NCBI GenBank assembly: GCA_963921195.1
Contig: OY992536.1
Span: 329,609,038 to 329,673,037 of the forward strand
From: Pegoplata infirma
Taxonomy: Eukaryota; Arthropoda; Insecta; Diptera; Anthomyiidae
Direction: 5' to 3'
DNA: 64,000 nt
In this document: positions 12,286-23,436 of the stretch, in pieces
Numbering within the stretch: the stretch's first letter is position 1
How the letters are laid out: each line of letters starts with the position of its first letter
Program-made: the position numbers and the translations under genes
The notes under the pieces: generated by a model
What the model was told of the DNA's origin: nothing
Database searches by the model: none
What the model saw: only the letters and a program-made list of their open reading frames with translations

Positions 12286-12868
12286 AAGTTTAAGCGTGGA
12301 CATTTTATTCCAAAACAAGATCATATTCAAAATGAGTAAATGTAAATACGTCGCAAATACAATATTATTTAGTAATTTGATGTTGAAGAAAATTAAACTA
12401 CGCAGCTTCGTTAATCTCGTGCAACTGTGGAGAGGTCATATGCACCACCATAATGTTGTCACTACGATTGCAATACTGCAAACTATTTTAAAAACCATTA
12501 ATGTCGCCATAGCAAATTGGAAATGGAAAGATCGTATAAGCAGTTTTAAGGCCGAGTTAAGTTAAGCTCACTCAACTTGGAGAAGAGGACATATGCACCA
12601 CCAGAAATGTTATCAATACGATTCCAACACTATAAATTATTTTGAAATCCCATACTGTCGCAATAGCAAATTGGAAATGGAAAGAACGTATAAGTTTGGA
12701 GGCCGAGTTACTATTTAAATAAAATTCAACCATGAGGAGCTACGTTAAGCTCGCTCAAGATGGAGGAGAGGGCATATGCACCACCATAACGTTATCACTA
12801 CGGTTCCAACACTACAAAATATTTTAAAATCGCTTACTGTCGCCATAGAAAATTGAAATGAAAAAAAC

Positions 12869-13329
12869 CCCAGCAAAAAAAGTGCGTAGTACTTCTATTT
12901 GGAGTGCTTTAAAACTACAACAAATGTAATGAAATACAACAAAAATAACAAAAAACACAAGAAAAAAACACACAAACAGTTTTTTCTACTCCATAAAAAG
13001 TTGTTATTCAGCACTTAACTCATTACCTTCCGCGACACTCCCATACAAAAGTAAGTAGATATTCAGTAGATAAGAAGTACTCCGAGCTTTCAAACAACTT
13101 CCAACTACTTCCACGGAGTAGTTCTTATCTACTGAATATCTACTTACATTTGTATGGAGGTGTCGCGATAGATAATGAGTTAAGTGCTGAATATCTATGT
13201 ATTCTGGACTAAAAAAAACTGTTTGTGTGTTTTTGTCTTGTGTTTTTTGTTATTTTTGTTGTATTTCATTACATTTGTTTTAGTTTTAAAGCACTCCACT
13301 GAGAAGTGGTAATGACTTTTTTTGCAGGG
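12869..13329. mobile_element. Palindromic CCCAGC-type MITE inside element X
   Basis: About 461 bp whose two halves are inverted copies almost throughout. Ends are CCCAGCAAAAAAAGT and ACTTTTTTTGCAGGG. Arms share GTAGATATTCAGTAGATAAG and AACTCATTACCTTCCGCGAC-like blocks, meeting near 13100. It interrupts a coding-like unit of element X. Confidence 0.8.
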
Positions 13330-14712
13330 ACGTATCATCAGTTTTAAGGTTGAGTAACGATTTCGAAAAGACAACGTTTTTACTTACAATCACACGAAAG
13401 CTGTCAATTAGCGAAAGTGACAACCTGGCACATTGTCGCCATGATGTAAGTAAAAATAGTTTCTTATCCCTATCCTTCAAACATCGTTACACACATAACC
13501 CAAAAAGATAAAATACGTACTACTAATATATTGCTTTTAATCGAAGTCTTAAGTAATTATGTAACTACAAAAAATTTTGAGTAAAAAACATGCATTTAGT
13601 AGTAGCAAGTTCTTTTTTTCTGGAATAAAAAAAGGAATATGGAGTAATTTTAATATTTTATCAGATGGAGTTCTGAAAGACAATATACCTTTCCGTAAAA
13701 AGCATTCATTGTCTTAAGCAACCCATGGTCCTTACAAAATACACTCCATTAACATGTATGTATGGGTCTAGCAGTATCAAGCCAATCTTTAAAGGATATT
13801 CGTGTTATCATTAGCCCATTAGCACCAAATGCTGTTGGTGGTAATAATTCAATACAATAAAAATTCTAGAAATATCTTGTATGCATACTAATATTATTTT
13901 CTATCAATTTTTTTAGATTTTGACTTTTTTAACAAAAACGCTAAGTCCGAAGATAATCGAAATTAACACTAAAACAAGAAAACACAAAGGAAATCATCGT
14001 TCCTGTAACAAGCCCTTTGTTCGCATCTTTCGTAATTGATATCAATTGAAAAACTTGATATATTAGATCTTTTATGTTCAATTTATTTTTTTGAATATCA
14101 AAATGTATTCTCGTATCTATAATATATTTTTATATGGTCACCAAAAATGCAAACGATAGTAACTAAAAAATCAAAATCATCAAACTAAAGGTGTTCATTC
14201 AAATATATCAAAAACACCAGTAATGAATAAAACAATATTTTTTATTTTTAATTATACTTGCGTACATCGTTTGCAATTCTGGTGAATATATACATAATAA
14301 CCTATTACATATAGTTTAAGATGAAAAAATAAATAAAAAATATAAAAAATAATTTAAAACAAATTAAAAACATCATATATTATTCAATATATGATCCAAT
14401 ATATGATTCAATATATGATCTAATATATGATCACATATATTGCATCATATATGATCGTGTCTTATATAAGCGCCAATTTTGGAATATGTTCATATATGAG
14501 ACCATATTTGATACTATATATGATACTGTATATGGTCTCATATATGATATCATATATGATGATATACAACATTTTTAGCCGGGTCATTTATTTTTGTTCT
14601 GTAAGTAAAAACTACTGATGATTCTTTAAATTTTTAATGATTTGTGTAAATATTTTTTTTTTAAATTGTTGGTTTTTTTTTAATGAGATATCATTAGTTT
14701 TTACCTACACAA

Positions 14713-15535
14713 CACTATGGTTCCAAATCAATTTTTTTTGGCATAAATTCCAAAAATCAAGCAAAGTCGCTAGTTTTGAATCTGGAATGCTTTTTTATCT
14801 CTTAACGAAATCAAAGAACAGTTTTCAACAAAAAAAAATTAAAAAAAAAAAAAAAAATTTTTAAAATTTTTTTTTTTTTAAACATTAACATCAACATTAA
14901 TATATTTCTAGTAGTCAGTTAGCTCGGCCGAAGGCAAAAAAATCATATTTAAAAAAAATGTAAAGGTGTACCACGCAAAAAACAGAAAATTTTGCCGAAA
15001 TTTGTGCTAAACTAAAATGACAATTGTGAGAGTTTGGCGAAAAATGCTGGCTAGATGTTAATTTTAGTATTAAAAAGAACATCTAGAAAACTTTTTCACA
15101 TTTGAAGACTCATGCAAGTTCGTGCCCAAACACAACTTTTTGTCCACGAAAAATATAGGCTATTTTGGCTTCAAAATCCTTAAAACCACAACCCTCAAGA
15201 ATAGCGCCAAAGATGCATGGAATTAAAAATTGGAGTTTTAAATAAGAACTAATTTTCTTAGGCTTCTATTTCCCCTTTTAGCCTTTTTATAATTTTATTT
15301 TTCCCATTTGCTGTTAGTATAATTGTAATATTGTTTTTATCCCGATTTAAAAATACGTATTAAAAACTCTCAACTTTGAAACCCTGGCAGACTGTCAGTA
15401 TTGCCATCATTTTTTTTTCATTATGCTTTCTTAATGGCTTGGAGTGTTACCATTGAGAAACTGTATAAGCTTTTGGAAATTTGTTAAATTTTTTTTTATA
15501 ATTTCTGCCAAAAATATGCATTTGGAACCATAGTG
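14713..15535. mobile_element. Transib-like MITE, copy 1
   Basis: An 823-bp element begins CACTATGGTTCCAAAT and ends ATTTGGAACCATAGTG, with a 5-bp duplication CACAA (14708-14712 and 15536-15540). The intact sister MITE at 19226-20032 shows the empty site (ACTTACACAAGTCAG). CACWATG-type termini and 5-bp duplications are characteristic of the Transib superfamily, so assignment rests on established features of that group. There is no transposase frame. Copy 2 is at 35854-36674 in inverse internal orientation. Confidence 0.8.
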
Positions 15536-16015
15536 CACAAGCAGGTTATTTTTTAATAGAAAAAAAAAAAAAAAATTAAAAAAATTATTTATAGAAATAT
15601 AAAAACATGTTTGTATCAAGTGACTTTGACACGATGGGTAGAGTGTCCGGCCAGAATGTAGTTGATTTTTTAAAAAAATATTTCAATAGAAAATTGTAAA
15701 AAAATAACCTACGAAATCATTAATTTTTGATGTTTTCGTATGTTATTTTTTTGGAATTTGTTGGTAAAAATAACAGAACTATAATTAATTTTAAATGTTT
15801 TCGTAGGTTATTTTTTTCGAATTTGATAGTAAAAAAGAATGAAAAAACCTAATTTTTGAATGTTTAATGTTATTTATTTTAGAAAATTTTGTCAACAATA
15901 AAAAAAATGTTAATATTTGTTAAAACAATTGAATAATTACTGGGATGGTTTTCAATGGTTTATTCACTGGTTTTAAATGTGTTTTTCATTTGTTTTGCAT
16001 ACAAAATATTTTGAG

Positions 16016-17131
16016 TATAACATTATTTTTTTTAAAAAAAACTTTGCTTTGTTTAATGTTTTGTGCAATAGTACAAAATTCACAGGCAGTTCTGACTTAG
16101 AAAGTTTTAAGTTTTTTTTTGATAGATATCCCAAAGGAAAATACCTAAGCTTTATTGTAAGTCAAAAAAAATATAAGGGTCCGATTTGACAAAACAGTCA
16201 AAAAAGTTTTGTAAGAAAGGTAAGTAAAGCAATTAAGTAAAATGACAAAAAAAAATGTTAAAAACAAGAAAAACTGTCAAATATTGGTAAAATGGGAATG
16301 CATGACTTTTTCTAGTTATTTGGCAAGGTTTTTTTGAGCGTAGCTTTAGGATTTAAAGTTATTCACGATTACATTATTTTTTATTGAACAGCCGTTATAA
16401 TTATAACATCCTTAATTTTGGTCCGACACATCTGAATTAGCCTTCCGAGTTGTTTATTTTTTAAATTTTAGTTTTTCACAAATTCGATTTCCGCCCAACC
16501 TATTTAATGTGAATAATTTTTGTTAGATGCTTAAAAATTTAATTATAAGTGAAAAAAAGTTTAACATAAAGTTTGAAAATTCTGAGAAGAATTGAAACAC
16601 TATTTTATATACATCTAAAACATTTGTGTGAAACAAACTTTAAAATACCATGTAAATTAATATGTCGACAACTTGTATCTTTTACTTGTAAAGTTTTGTT
16701 TTGTAGCGTGGCATTTTTATTTTTCATTTTTGTTGAAAAAAACCAACAAACAAACGGTTTTGATATATTGTTCATTTGATTACTTGCAAAAACCACTTAA
16801 AGTTAATGAAAACAAGTCTTTGGCGTTTGCAGATAAACAATATTTATTGTACGTGAAGTTTTTTTCGATCACTATTAACGTACATATGTTTTACTACATA
16901 CAAATCGTCGCTGTGTCAACTAAAATACCTAAGTGTTTTATTTTTATTTTTTTTATAACATTTGCACAGATACAAAAAACTTCCATTTTTTATATATCCG
17001 CGTTAATTAAACTTAATGGGAACAGAAACATTATATTGTTGTTAAAATCAAGTTTTCAATTTATACCGCCACATAACAAATGTATGTCCAAATTTTGTGA
17101 AACGTGCAGCATTGTACAAATTTGTTTGCAC
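16016..17131. other. AT-rich stretch without recognisable gene
   Basis: A degraded repeat with CTTTTTCTAGTTATTTGGCAAG and a TTTTTTGAGCG end lies near 16190-16335; similar text recurs near 37555-37650 and 46190-46290. The rest is T-rich. A 176-codon forward frame (16673-17203) is Phe/Ile/Lys-rich and runs into the MITE at 17132, so it is taken as chance. Confidence 0.4.
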
Positions 17132-17860
17132 CCCAGCAAAACTTTGGTAATGGGTGGTGATTATATAACACATTACCAGGTAATGTATATATCTTATTTG
17201 TAGCATTATTTTATGATGTCTTACCAAACATTTGTTCCACAACGAATTATTTTAAAGTGAAAAATAATACATTACTAATAATTAGCTACGTAATGCATGA
17301 TTATTGGAAAAAATGTATTTCATGTTTATTATTTCTAAACATTAAATCATGGATGACTTATATTTGGTTACATTATGTATTATTTCAAAGTTTGAAATAA
17401 TGCATTATTTATAATTGAATACATAATGCATTACAATAACATAAAAAATAAATATTTTATAAAAAAATGCATAAGTTTAAACTAGAGATGGATTCACGAC
17501 AGAAATTTGTTAATGACACACACTCAACCAGGAGTATATTTTATCTCGCTTACAATCACGTGAGTAAATTTAATACAAAATTACTTTTTCACTACTCGTA
17601 ACACCTTATATATTACCTTCTGGTATGCTATATTATATACCTTACTCGTAACCTATAAAATATCATATATTTTACACCTTACTCGTATTCTTTGTTATAA
17701 ATGTATGACTTATTTTATACCTTACTGGTATTCTTTGTGATAATGTATATGCATTACTTTTAGTCTCATCGCCTGTTAAAATCATCAATGCTGCAATGTA
17801 TAAAATAAGAGATCTTATACCTTATTTTATACCTTATATGGTAAGGTAAGTTTTGCTGGG
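17132..17860. mobile_element. CCCAGCAAAACTT-type MITE, copy 2
   Basis: About 729 bp from CCCAGCAAAACTTTGG to AAGTTTTGCTGGG. It is collinear with 4109-4715 over most of its length (shared ATTACTTTTCACTACTCGTAA-type text) and carries extra copies of a TTATACCTTACTCGTA-like repeat, which explains its greater length. Flanking bases do not give a clear TA duplication. Confidence 0.8.
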
Positions 17861-18985
17861 ACTTTATTATTGTAACAAAAACAATTCACACAGAAATTTT
17901 GGTTGAGCTGTTTAAAATGAGTCTTTCAAAAACTTCGAAAAATAAATAGGTCTTTTTGTTGGCTCATCGGTTGATTATTTTTTTTTCATATGTAGATGTA
18001 CTCTTATACACAACATACGAGTACTTACATGTTTACGTTTGTGTGCAAATACAGGAACTAACATTGCCAACCGCTATCATGCAGGAAGCAATAAACGTTA
18101 CCCAACTATAGGAAGTAAAACAAAAGATACAAACAAACTGCAAAATAAAAACACACACAATAACAAAATGAAAAAGTAATGTAAACAAAGATCAAAATTT
18201 GAAAGTGTATGATATGAACAAAAAAAATAGCGTAGCAATTAGGGTGTCCCTTAAAAGCAGCCACTGACAATAATGATGTAGTTGAGAAATGTCTTACGAT
18301 CCTTCATGTCGGCATAAAAAATAAAATTTCTGACATCTTTATACAATTTTTCAAAATGTCCCCAATGACATGCCAGCAGTTGCCCAGCGGTTGTTTAAAT
18401 GAATTGTTGGTGGCCACCGATACTGGTGGACACTGCTGACCAACTATTGAAAATTTCGACACGTTCTGTGGCGTGGGACACTATTTCCCTTGCAATTTAT
18501 CGCAAAATAGAAAAAAAAAATGCAGACAGGGACGTTCGTAGGAGGTTTTTTTTTGGGGAGGTGGGAAGGTTGTCAGGAGATCATTCGCCTCGCCGTAAAT
18601 GTTTACAAATTAAAATTCTGATTAATTTTTATTAAAAAATAAAAATTATTTTGTTTGACCTTTAGAATTTTATATTTTGAGTAGGTTTATTCAAGCTCGA
18701 GGTAGTTAATTTCTTTACTAATTAAAACTATGATATTCTCATAGAATAATTTTAAAGAAAATATTTTTTTGTTTTAAATTTATTTATATTACGCATATTT
18801 GCAAGACTTAATCAACACGTATTTGGATATTTATCAGATTCTATTGTTAAGATTATTTTGCAAACAAAAAACCCTGCAATTAGCAAAGGGGATTTAAATG
18901 ACAAATCGTTATCGATCGAAGACAAAAATTTTACCATCCTAGTAAGTACAAGTTGTTGTGCCAACAACACGCGTCGATTAATTCT
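17861..18985. other. Unclassified, possibly single-copy DNA
   Basis: The 18030-18260 stretch has no match to any other repeat in the window. A 78-codon frame at 18399-18635 lies in a GC-richer patch (18360-18600), but I do not recognise it and see no signals around it. No element ends were found. Confidence 0.3.
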
Positions 18986-19225
18986 TTCAAAAATTACCAA
19001 CATAAATAAATTTAAAACAAAAAAATCGGATGAACCGATTTGCTAATTTTTTTTTTTTTAATGTTCGACATGGTCCGTCTTAGGGTCTTATGGAAAGAAA
19101 ATTTGACCACGCTCACTTTAACGCCTAATTATTTCGATTTATCTAAAATCGGAAAACTGATTGACCAATTTTTTCTAAATGTTCGTCATACTTTTCTTTT
19201 TATATGTACGTCATGGTCAAACCTA

Positions 19226-20032
19226 CACTCAAAAAATTATGTCATTAACTGTTTGTAGTTTATTTAAAAAGTTTTCCGTTTAGTCGTTTTTAAAAGAAAA
19301 AAACATTTGTTTGATGTTCAGTTTTTATTAATGACTACTTCAGTCCTTTGTTTCAAAAATAACACACCAAAAAATAAAGACTTTTATTAACATTTAATTT
19401 TTAAAGTCATTTATTTTTGTTCTGAAAGTAAAAACTACTGATAATTCTTTTGATTTTTAATGATTTGTGTAAGTAATTTTTTTTTTAAATTGTTGGTATT
19501 TTTGTGAAATATCATTAGTTTTTACTTACACAAGTCAGTTATTTTTTTGTAGAAAAAAAATCAAAAATTATTTATAGAATTATAAAACATGTTTCTATCA
19601 AGTGACTTTGGCGCGATGGGTAGAGTGTCTGGCCAGAATGTAGTTGATTGCGGGATCGATTCCCCAAATTTTATTAAAAATTTTTAAAAAAATATTTCAA
19701 TAAAAAATTGTAAAAAATTACATACGAAATTATTAATTTTTATTGTTTTCGTAGGTTATTTTTTTGAAATTTGTTGGTAAATATAACAGAACTATCATTA
19801 AGTTTTAATGTTTTCGTAGGTAATGTTTTTCGAATTTGTTGATAAAAAAGAGTGAAAAAACGTAATTTTTTAATGTTAATGTTATTTATTTTAGAAAATT
19901 TTGTCAACAGTAAAAAATAAATGTTGATGTTTGTTAAAACAAATGAATAATTACTGGGATGGTTTTCAATTGTTTATTCACTGGTTTTAAGTGTGTTTTT
20001 TATTTGTTTTTGCCTACAAAATATTTTGAGTG
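19226..20032. mobile_element. CACTCAAAA-type MITE carrying a tRNA-like Pol III promoter
   Basis: An intact 807-bp element has termini CACTCAAAA and TTTTGAGTG with TA on each side (19224-19225 and 20033-20034). The host sequence rejoins perfectly as a satellite unit once it is removed. Internally it has mirrored segments around TCATTAGTTTTTAC and TTCGTAGGTTATTTTTT, and a tRNA-like sequence at 19604-19671. It is the reference copy for reading the split element at 10545-16015. Confidence 0.85.
19604..19671 (+). promoter_or_regulatory. tRNA-like sequence with Pol III A and B boxes in a MITE
   Basis: TGGCGCGATGG (19609-19619) matches the A-box consensus TRGCNNARYGG with one mismatch. GGATCGATTCC (19653-19663) matches the B-box consensus GGTTCGANTCC with one mismatch. 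Spacing is 44 bp, as in tRNA genes. The segments GACTTTG and CAAATTT at the ends can pair at six of seven positions as an acceptor stem (with one G-T pair). It is unlikely to be a working tRNA since the anticodon arm is not clear. It is probably a captured tRNA-derived promoter. Confidence 0.55.
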
Positions 20033-20274
20033 TAGGTTTTTATGGAAAGAAAAATAGACCACGCCCACCATTTTCGATTAGCAAAAATACGAGAACGTCT
20101 GTTCTGATTTGGTTATTTTTTTTTTTCAGCCAGATCGGTCCGGTCCACTGCAGTGGTTCAAAAGTTATAAGCAAAACCCTGAATTTCAGATTGGTGTCAC
20201 TTTAAATTCACGTGTTGAAAAACCAGAGTTTTAAAAAACAAGCCTTAAAAACTATTATAAGCCACAAAATTACT

Positions 20275-22047
20275 CACGGTGAGCCTCAGCGATGTTCAGG
20301 TTGAACTTTAGTGTCGACGAAAAGTGTAAGCGCAGTTCGATTTCTACATGAATAAATGTCACAAAACTGTTAACAGCGAAATCGTAGCTGATCGCATTCG
20401 CGAGATATCGCCAAATTAGTGTTTTTGTATTTTCTAAAATTTTGACAATGAAGTTTTTTAAATATCTTCAAAAACTGGGTATGCAGTTTTAATTGTATTT
20501 ATTTACATGTCACAACACAGTTAACAGCGAAATCATATCTTCTCAATTTCGCGAGAAATCGCGAAATTACTTTTTTGCTGTTTTTATTTTTGTTTTTATC
20601 TTCATATATGATTTTTTAAAATTTCATAAAAACATGGTATGCAGTTTTACTTGTGGTTGATCAAAGGTCACACAGCTGTTGACATCAAAATTGTAGGTGC
20701 CAAATTTCGCGAGATATCGCGTAATTATATATATATATTTTTTTTTTTTATTATATTTTAAACCCGGTTCTTTAGAAATGATAAAAAAAAGTGGTAAGCA
20801 GTTTGATTTGAACATGCTGGAAGAAATTAAAACTGCCCCCAAAAAAATTATAGCTGCTCACTTTCGCGAGAAAAAGCGAAAAACAGCTTTTTGGGGGTAT
20901 TTCTTGTTTTGATTAATAAAAGAAGTTTCTTTAACATTGTTGAAAAACACGAAATGCAGTTTGACTTGCTATTGATCAAAGGTCATAAGGCTGTTAACAT
21001 TTAAATTCTAGCTGCTTAATTCTTCGAGATATCGCAAAAAAACTCGCTTATCTACTATTTATTCATTAATTTGTGTTATTTGTGGTCTGTAAAAACATAT
21101 ACTTCAATTAACGACAAAAATGTGGTATGCAGTTTGAATTCTAGGTTATTAGAGGTGACAAAACTGCAAGCATAAAAATTATAGACGATCAATTTCCCGA
21201 GAAATCGCAAAATTACTGTACGAGCTTTTATAATAAATTACTTTTTTTTCTTTGGTATTAAAAAAAAAAAAAAATTAAGTAACGACAAGTATATGATATG
21301 CAGTTTAAATTGCCCGTAACTGAAGGTGGTAAAACTGCTGAAATCTATATATTGACGCTAATTTTCGCGAAAAATCGCGAAAAATTTTTCAATTTTTTTT
21401 CATTTATTTTGTATTGTAATATTATTAATTATATTAACTTTGCGATTCGTTAAAGAATTGACCACATAGGACTTTTGTGTTAGCAGTTTAATGTCTTTTT
21501 ATCATGTACAAATAAAAATGCATACCACGTTTTTACACCATTTCAAAAGAACATGCAAAATTGAAAAATAAAAAAAAAAAATAAAAAATATATAAATAAT
21601 TCAGCGATATCTTGCGACAGTGTACACCTACAACTTTGATGTCAACACCCTTATGACCTTCGATCACGTACACATTAAAGTGCATATCAGCTTTCCACAA
21701 CATTTGAAAAAAACCTAGAAAAAGTTGAAAAACAAAAATTGACAAAAAAAGTTATTTCGCGATTTCTCGCGAACTAAAGAAGATAGGATTTCGATGTTTA
21801 CTGTTTTGTGACCTTAAAATAAGTACAATGAAAACTGTATACTCAGTTTTTGAAAATATTAAAAAAAACTTCAATATCAAAATTTTTTAAAATATAATAT
21901 CACTAATTTCGAGATATCTCGCGAATGCGATCAGCTACGATTTCGCTGAAAACAGTTTTGTGACAACTAATCATGTAGAAATCGAACTGCATTTACACTT
22001 TTCGTCGACACTAAAGTTCAACCTGAACATCGCTGAGGCTCACCGTG
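20275..22047. mobile_element. FB-like foldback with about eleven modules, 1.77 kb
   Basis: The termini CACGGTGAGCCTCAGC and GCTGAGGCTCACCGTG form long perfect ends with a 4-bp duplication TACT (20271-20274 and 22048-22051). Seven modules follow in forward orientation (anchored on TATGCAGTTT-like words near 20332, 20481, 20640, 20797, 20955, 21130, 21300), then about four in reverse (near 21521, 21680, 21840, 21990). Spacing is about 150-175 bp. Most modules carry the palindromic core TTTCGCGAGATATCGCG. The architecture resembles Drosophila FB elements, whose arms are tandem repeats, but I see no sequence match to claim homology. No coding content. Confidence 0.85.
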
Positions 22048-23179
22048 TACTCTACAGCGTATTTTTGTCACTCAGCAATATTTTTAAACTAAAAAAAATT
22101 TAAACTCGAAAAAAATTTTACACTCAAAAAAAAAAAATAGTAAATTATTTTTTTTTTTTTTTAAATGAAAGAAAAAAGTTTTTTACTCAAAATAAAATAT
22201 TTCTAATCAAAATTGTTAATTTTTGATTTTACATTAATTTTTACATTAAAAAATGTACTATCTTTTAAAAATGGCATTGTGGAGGGTATTCATAGATTCG
22301 GCCAAGTCGAACTCTTATACTTGTTATTTTATATATTCGCCAAAGTCCAACTAAGGGATCAACGGAAATAAATTTTTTTTTGATTTATCTAAAATCGAAG
22401 AACGGCTGGACCCATTTGACTAACTATTTGTTAGTGTTCGTCAGAGTCAAATTTAGATTTTTACGCAAAGAAAAACTGACCACATCCACTTAAACTCCCA
22501 CTTTTGTAGGTTTATCAAAAATCAGAGAACGGCAGGAGCTTTACTTTTTTAAAGACTTTTTTAAAATATTCGTCATAGTCCAACTAAGGTTTTTACGAAA
22601 ATAAAAATTGTATACTCCCACATTTACACGCACTTTTTTCGATATATTTAAAATCGCAGAAATGCTGAACCGATTTGGCCAATTTTTAATGTTTATAATA
22701 GTCAACATATGGTTTTTACGCTCACATTTTTCGAGATATCTAACGTCGCATCCCTTTACAATTTGTTTTCCTTTCGTTCACAACTCTTAAACTGCTTAAC
22801 CGATATCACTGAAGTGCAATACCAAACTTTTCGGGGCAACAACAAGTAAATATGTTAAGTTTCAGTTATATTTTATAAATAGACATTAGGGTGGTTCATA
22901 AAAACAAAAGTTAGATTTTTGTTCTTCTGTAAAGACAGTTGAGCTCAGGCTCTAATTATAATTATGTATTATAATATTTTTTAATCATGTTATATATGGT
23001 TTGAATTGAGAAAAATGTGAAAGAAAAATTTATTTTTCTAAAAATTTAAGACATCCTGGTTCGTTTTTTACTAGTTTCATATAATCCAGTTATTATAATC
23101 ATCACAAAAACTTTTAATGTCAAATTTATTCAGTTATTATTAAATTATTTTCTATATGTGAAAATTATTAACAGATCGC

Positions 23180-23271
23180 AGCCGCCAAGGATTGAACCCA
23201 TGATCTGTAATGTTTTTGCTATTAACTGCCTCTTAGGTACGATCACTCTAGACCGATACGCTAAGTTGGCT
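23180..23271 (-). promoter_or_regulatory. tRNA-like sequence, left arm of the foldback
   Basis: On the minus strand TAGCGTATCGG (23253-23263) fits the A-box consensus with one mismatch and GGGTTCAATCC (23189-23199) fits the B box with one mismatch. The termini AGCCAAC and GGCGGCT give a weak acceptor stem. Upstream and downstream text matches the right-arm copy. Most likely tRNA-derived and non-functional as a tRNA; could still drive Pol III transcription. Confidence 0.55.
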
Positions 23272-23436
23272 GTTATGCAAGTATCAACTAAATCATGGTT
23301 TTTCAATTCTTGTGTGGTTGTTGCTGTTGTTGGATTTTTGTATGGGCCATCTGAAATGTATATTAAGCATTAAAGTTTTGGGGTCGCTACCGGGCGCTAA
23401 ACAGTAAGTACAAAAAAAAAATCTAACAATCCCGGT

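Larger units (their letters stand above)
11145..13442 (+). pseudogene. Degenerate coding-like tandem repeats, unit about 183 bp, inside element X
   Basis: At least five units recur, anchored on the word for VAIxNWKWKxRI at about 11157, 11341 (diverged), 12500, 12653 and 12836. Spacing is about 184, 153 and 183 bp. The intact spacing of 183 is a multiple of three, and different units keep open stretches such as NWKWKEGIRSLEAELL and RSYVKLAQLGGE. A second conserved peptide, NLAHCRHDV, with the preceding TTFLLxITRxLSIS stretch, is encoded at about 11395-11485 and 13355-13442. Stops and frameshifts now break every unit. The array is interrupted by MITEs at 11592-12285 and 12869-13329. I do not recognise the protein. 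It could be captured host-gene exons or the relic of an element's own protein. Confidence 0.45.
10727..14583. mobile_element. Element X: 3.86-kb element with CCCGGCTAAAAAT termini and internal coding-like repeats
   Basis: It starts CCCGGCTAAAAAT and ends ATTTTTAGCCGGG, a 13-bp perfect inverted repeat. It interrupts the MITE at 10545-16015 at a point that is continuous in the 19226-20032 copy (AATTTTTAAAGTCATTTATT), which fixes both ends to within a few bases; the target duplication is at most TC and is not certain. Both subterminal regions (10745-10915 and 14370-14575) are packed with CATATATG and ATATATGAT words. The interior holds about 183-bp coding-like repeats, two intron-like segments and two MITEs. 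I do not recognise a transposase. It could be a non-autonomous element that captured gene sequence, or a decayed autonomous one. A related left end lies at 63403. Confidence 0.7.
10545..16015. mobile_element. CACTCAAAA-type MITE, split by two later insertions
   Basis: The left end (CAATCAAAAAATTATG, after TA 10543-10544) and the right end (AAAATATTTTGAG, before TA 16016-16017) match the intact 807-bp copy at 19226-20032. Internal blocks appear in the same order: 10545-10726 equals 19226-19410, 14584-14712 equals the next block, and 15541-16015 equals the rest. The gaps are element X (10727-14583) and the Transib-like MITE (14713-15535). About 790 bp of the original element survives. Its tRNA-like region near 15615-15660 is degraded and lacks the B box. 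Confidence 0.8.
18986..22800. repeat. Helitron-type satellite segments, interrupted
   Basis: Blocks at about 19030-19225, 20033-20200 and 22370-22760 repeat the phrases GAACGGCTGGACCGATTTG, AATGTTCGTCATAGTCCAAC, GGTTTTTACG and GACCACGCCCACTTT, as the array in the Helitron at 51866-54146 does. Excising the MITE at 19226-20032 restores a continuous unit (GTCAAACCTAGGTTTTTATGG), and a foldback at 20275-22047 splits it again. No Helitron 5' or 3' end was found here, so it is a fragment. Confidence 0.6.

Noticed and set aside
16673..17203. 176-codon forward open frame
   Set aside because: Composition follows the T- and A-rich DNA (Phe, Ile, Lys, Tyr), there are no domain motifs, and its end lies in a MITE (17132-17860).
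20275..22047. Regular modules as a CRISPR array
   Set aside because: Modules are about 157 bp, lie in both orientations and sit between transposon ends. The host is a eukaryote.
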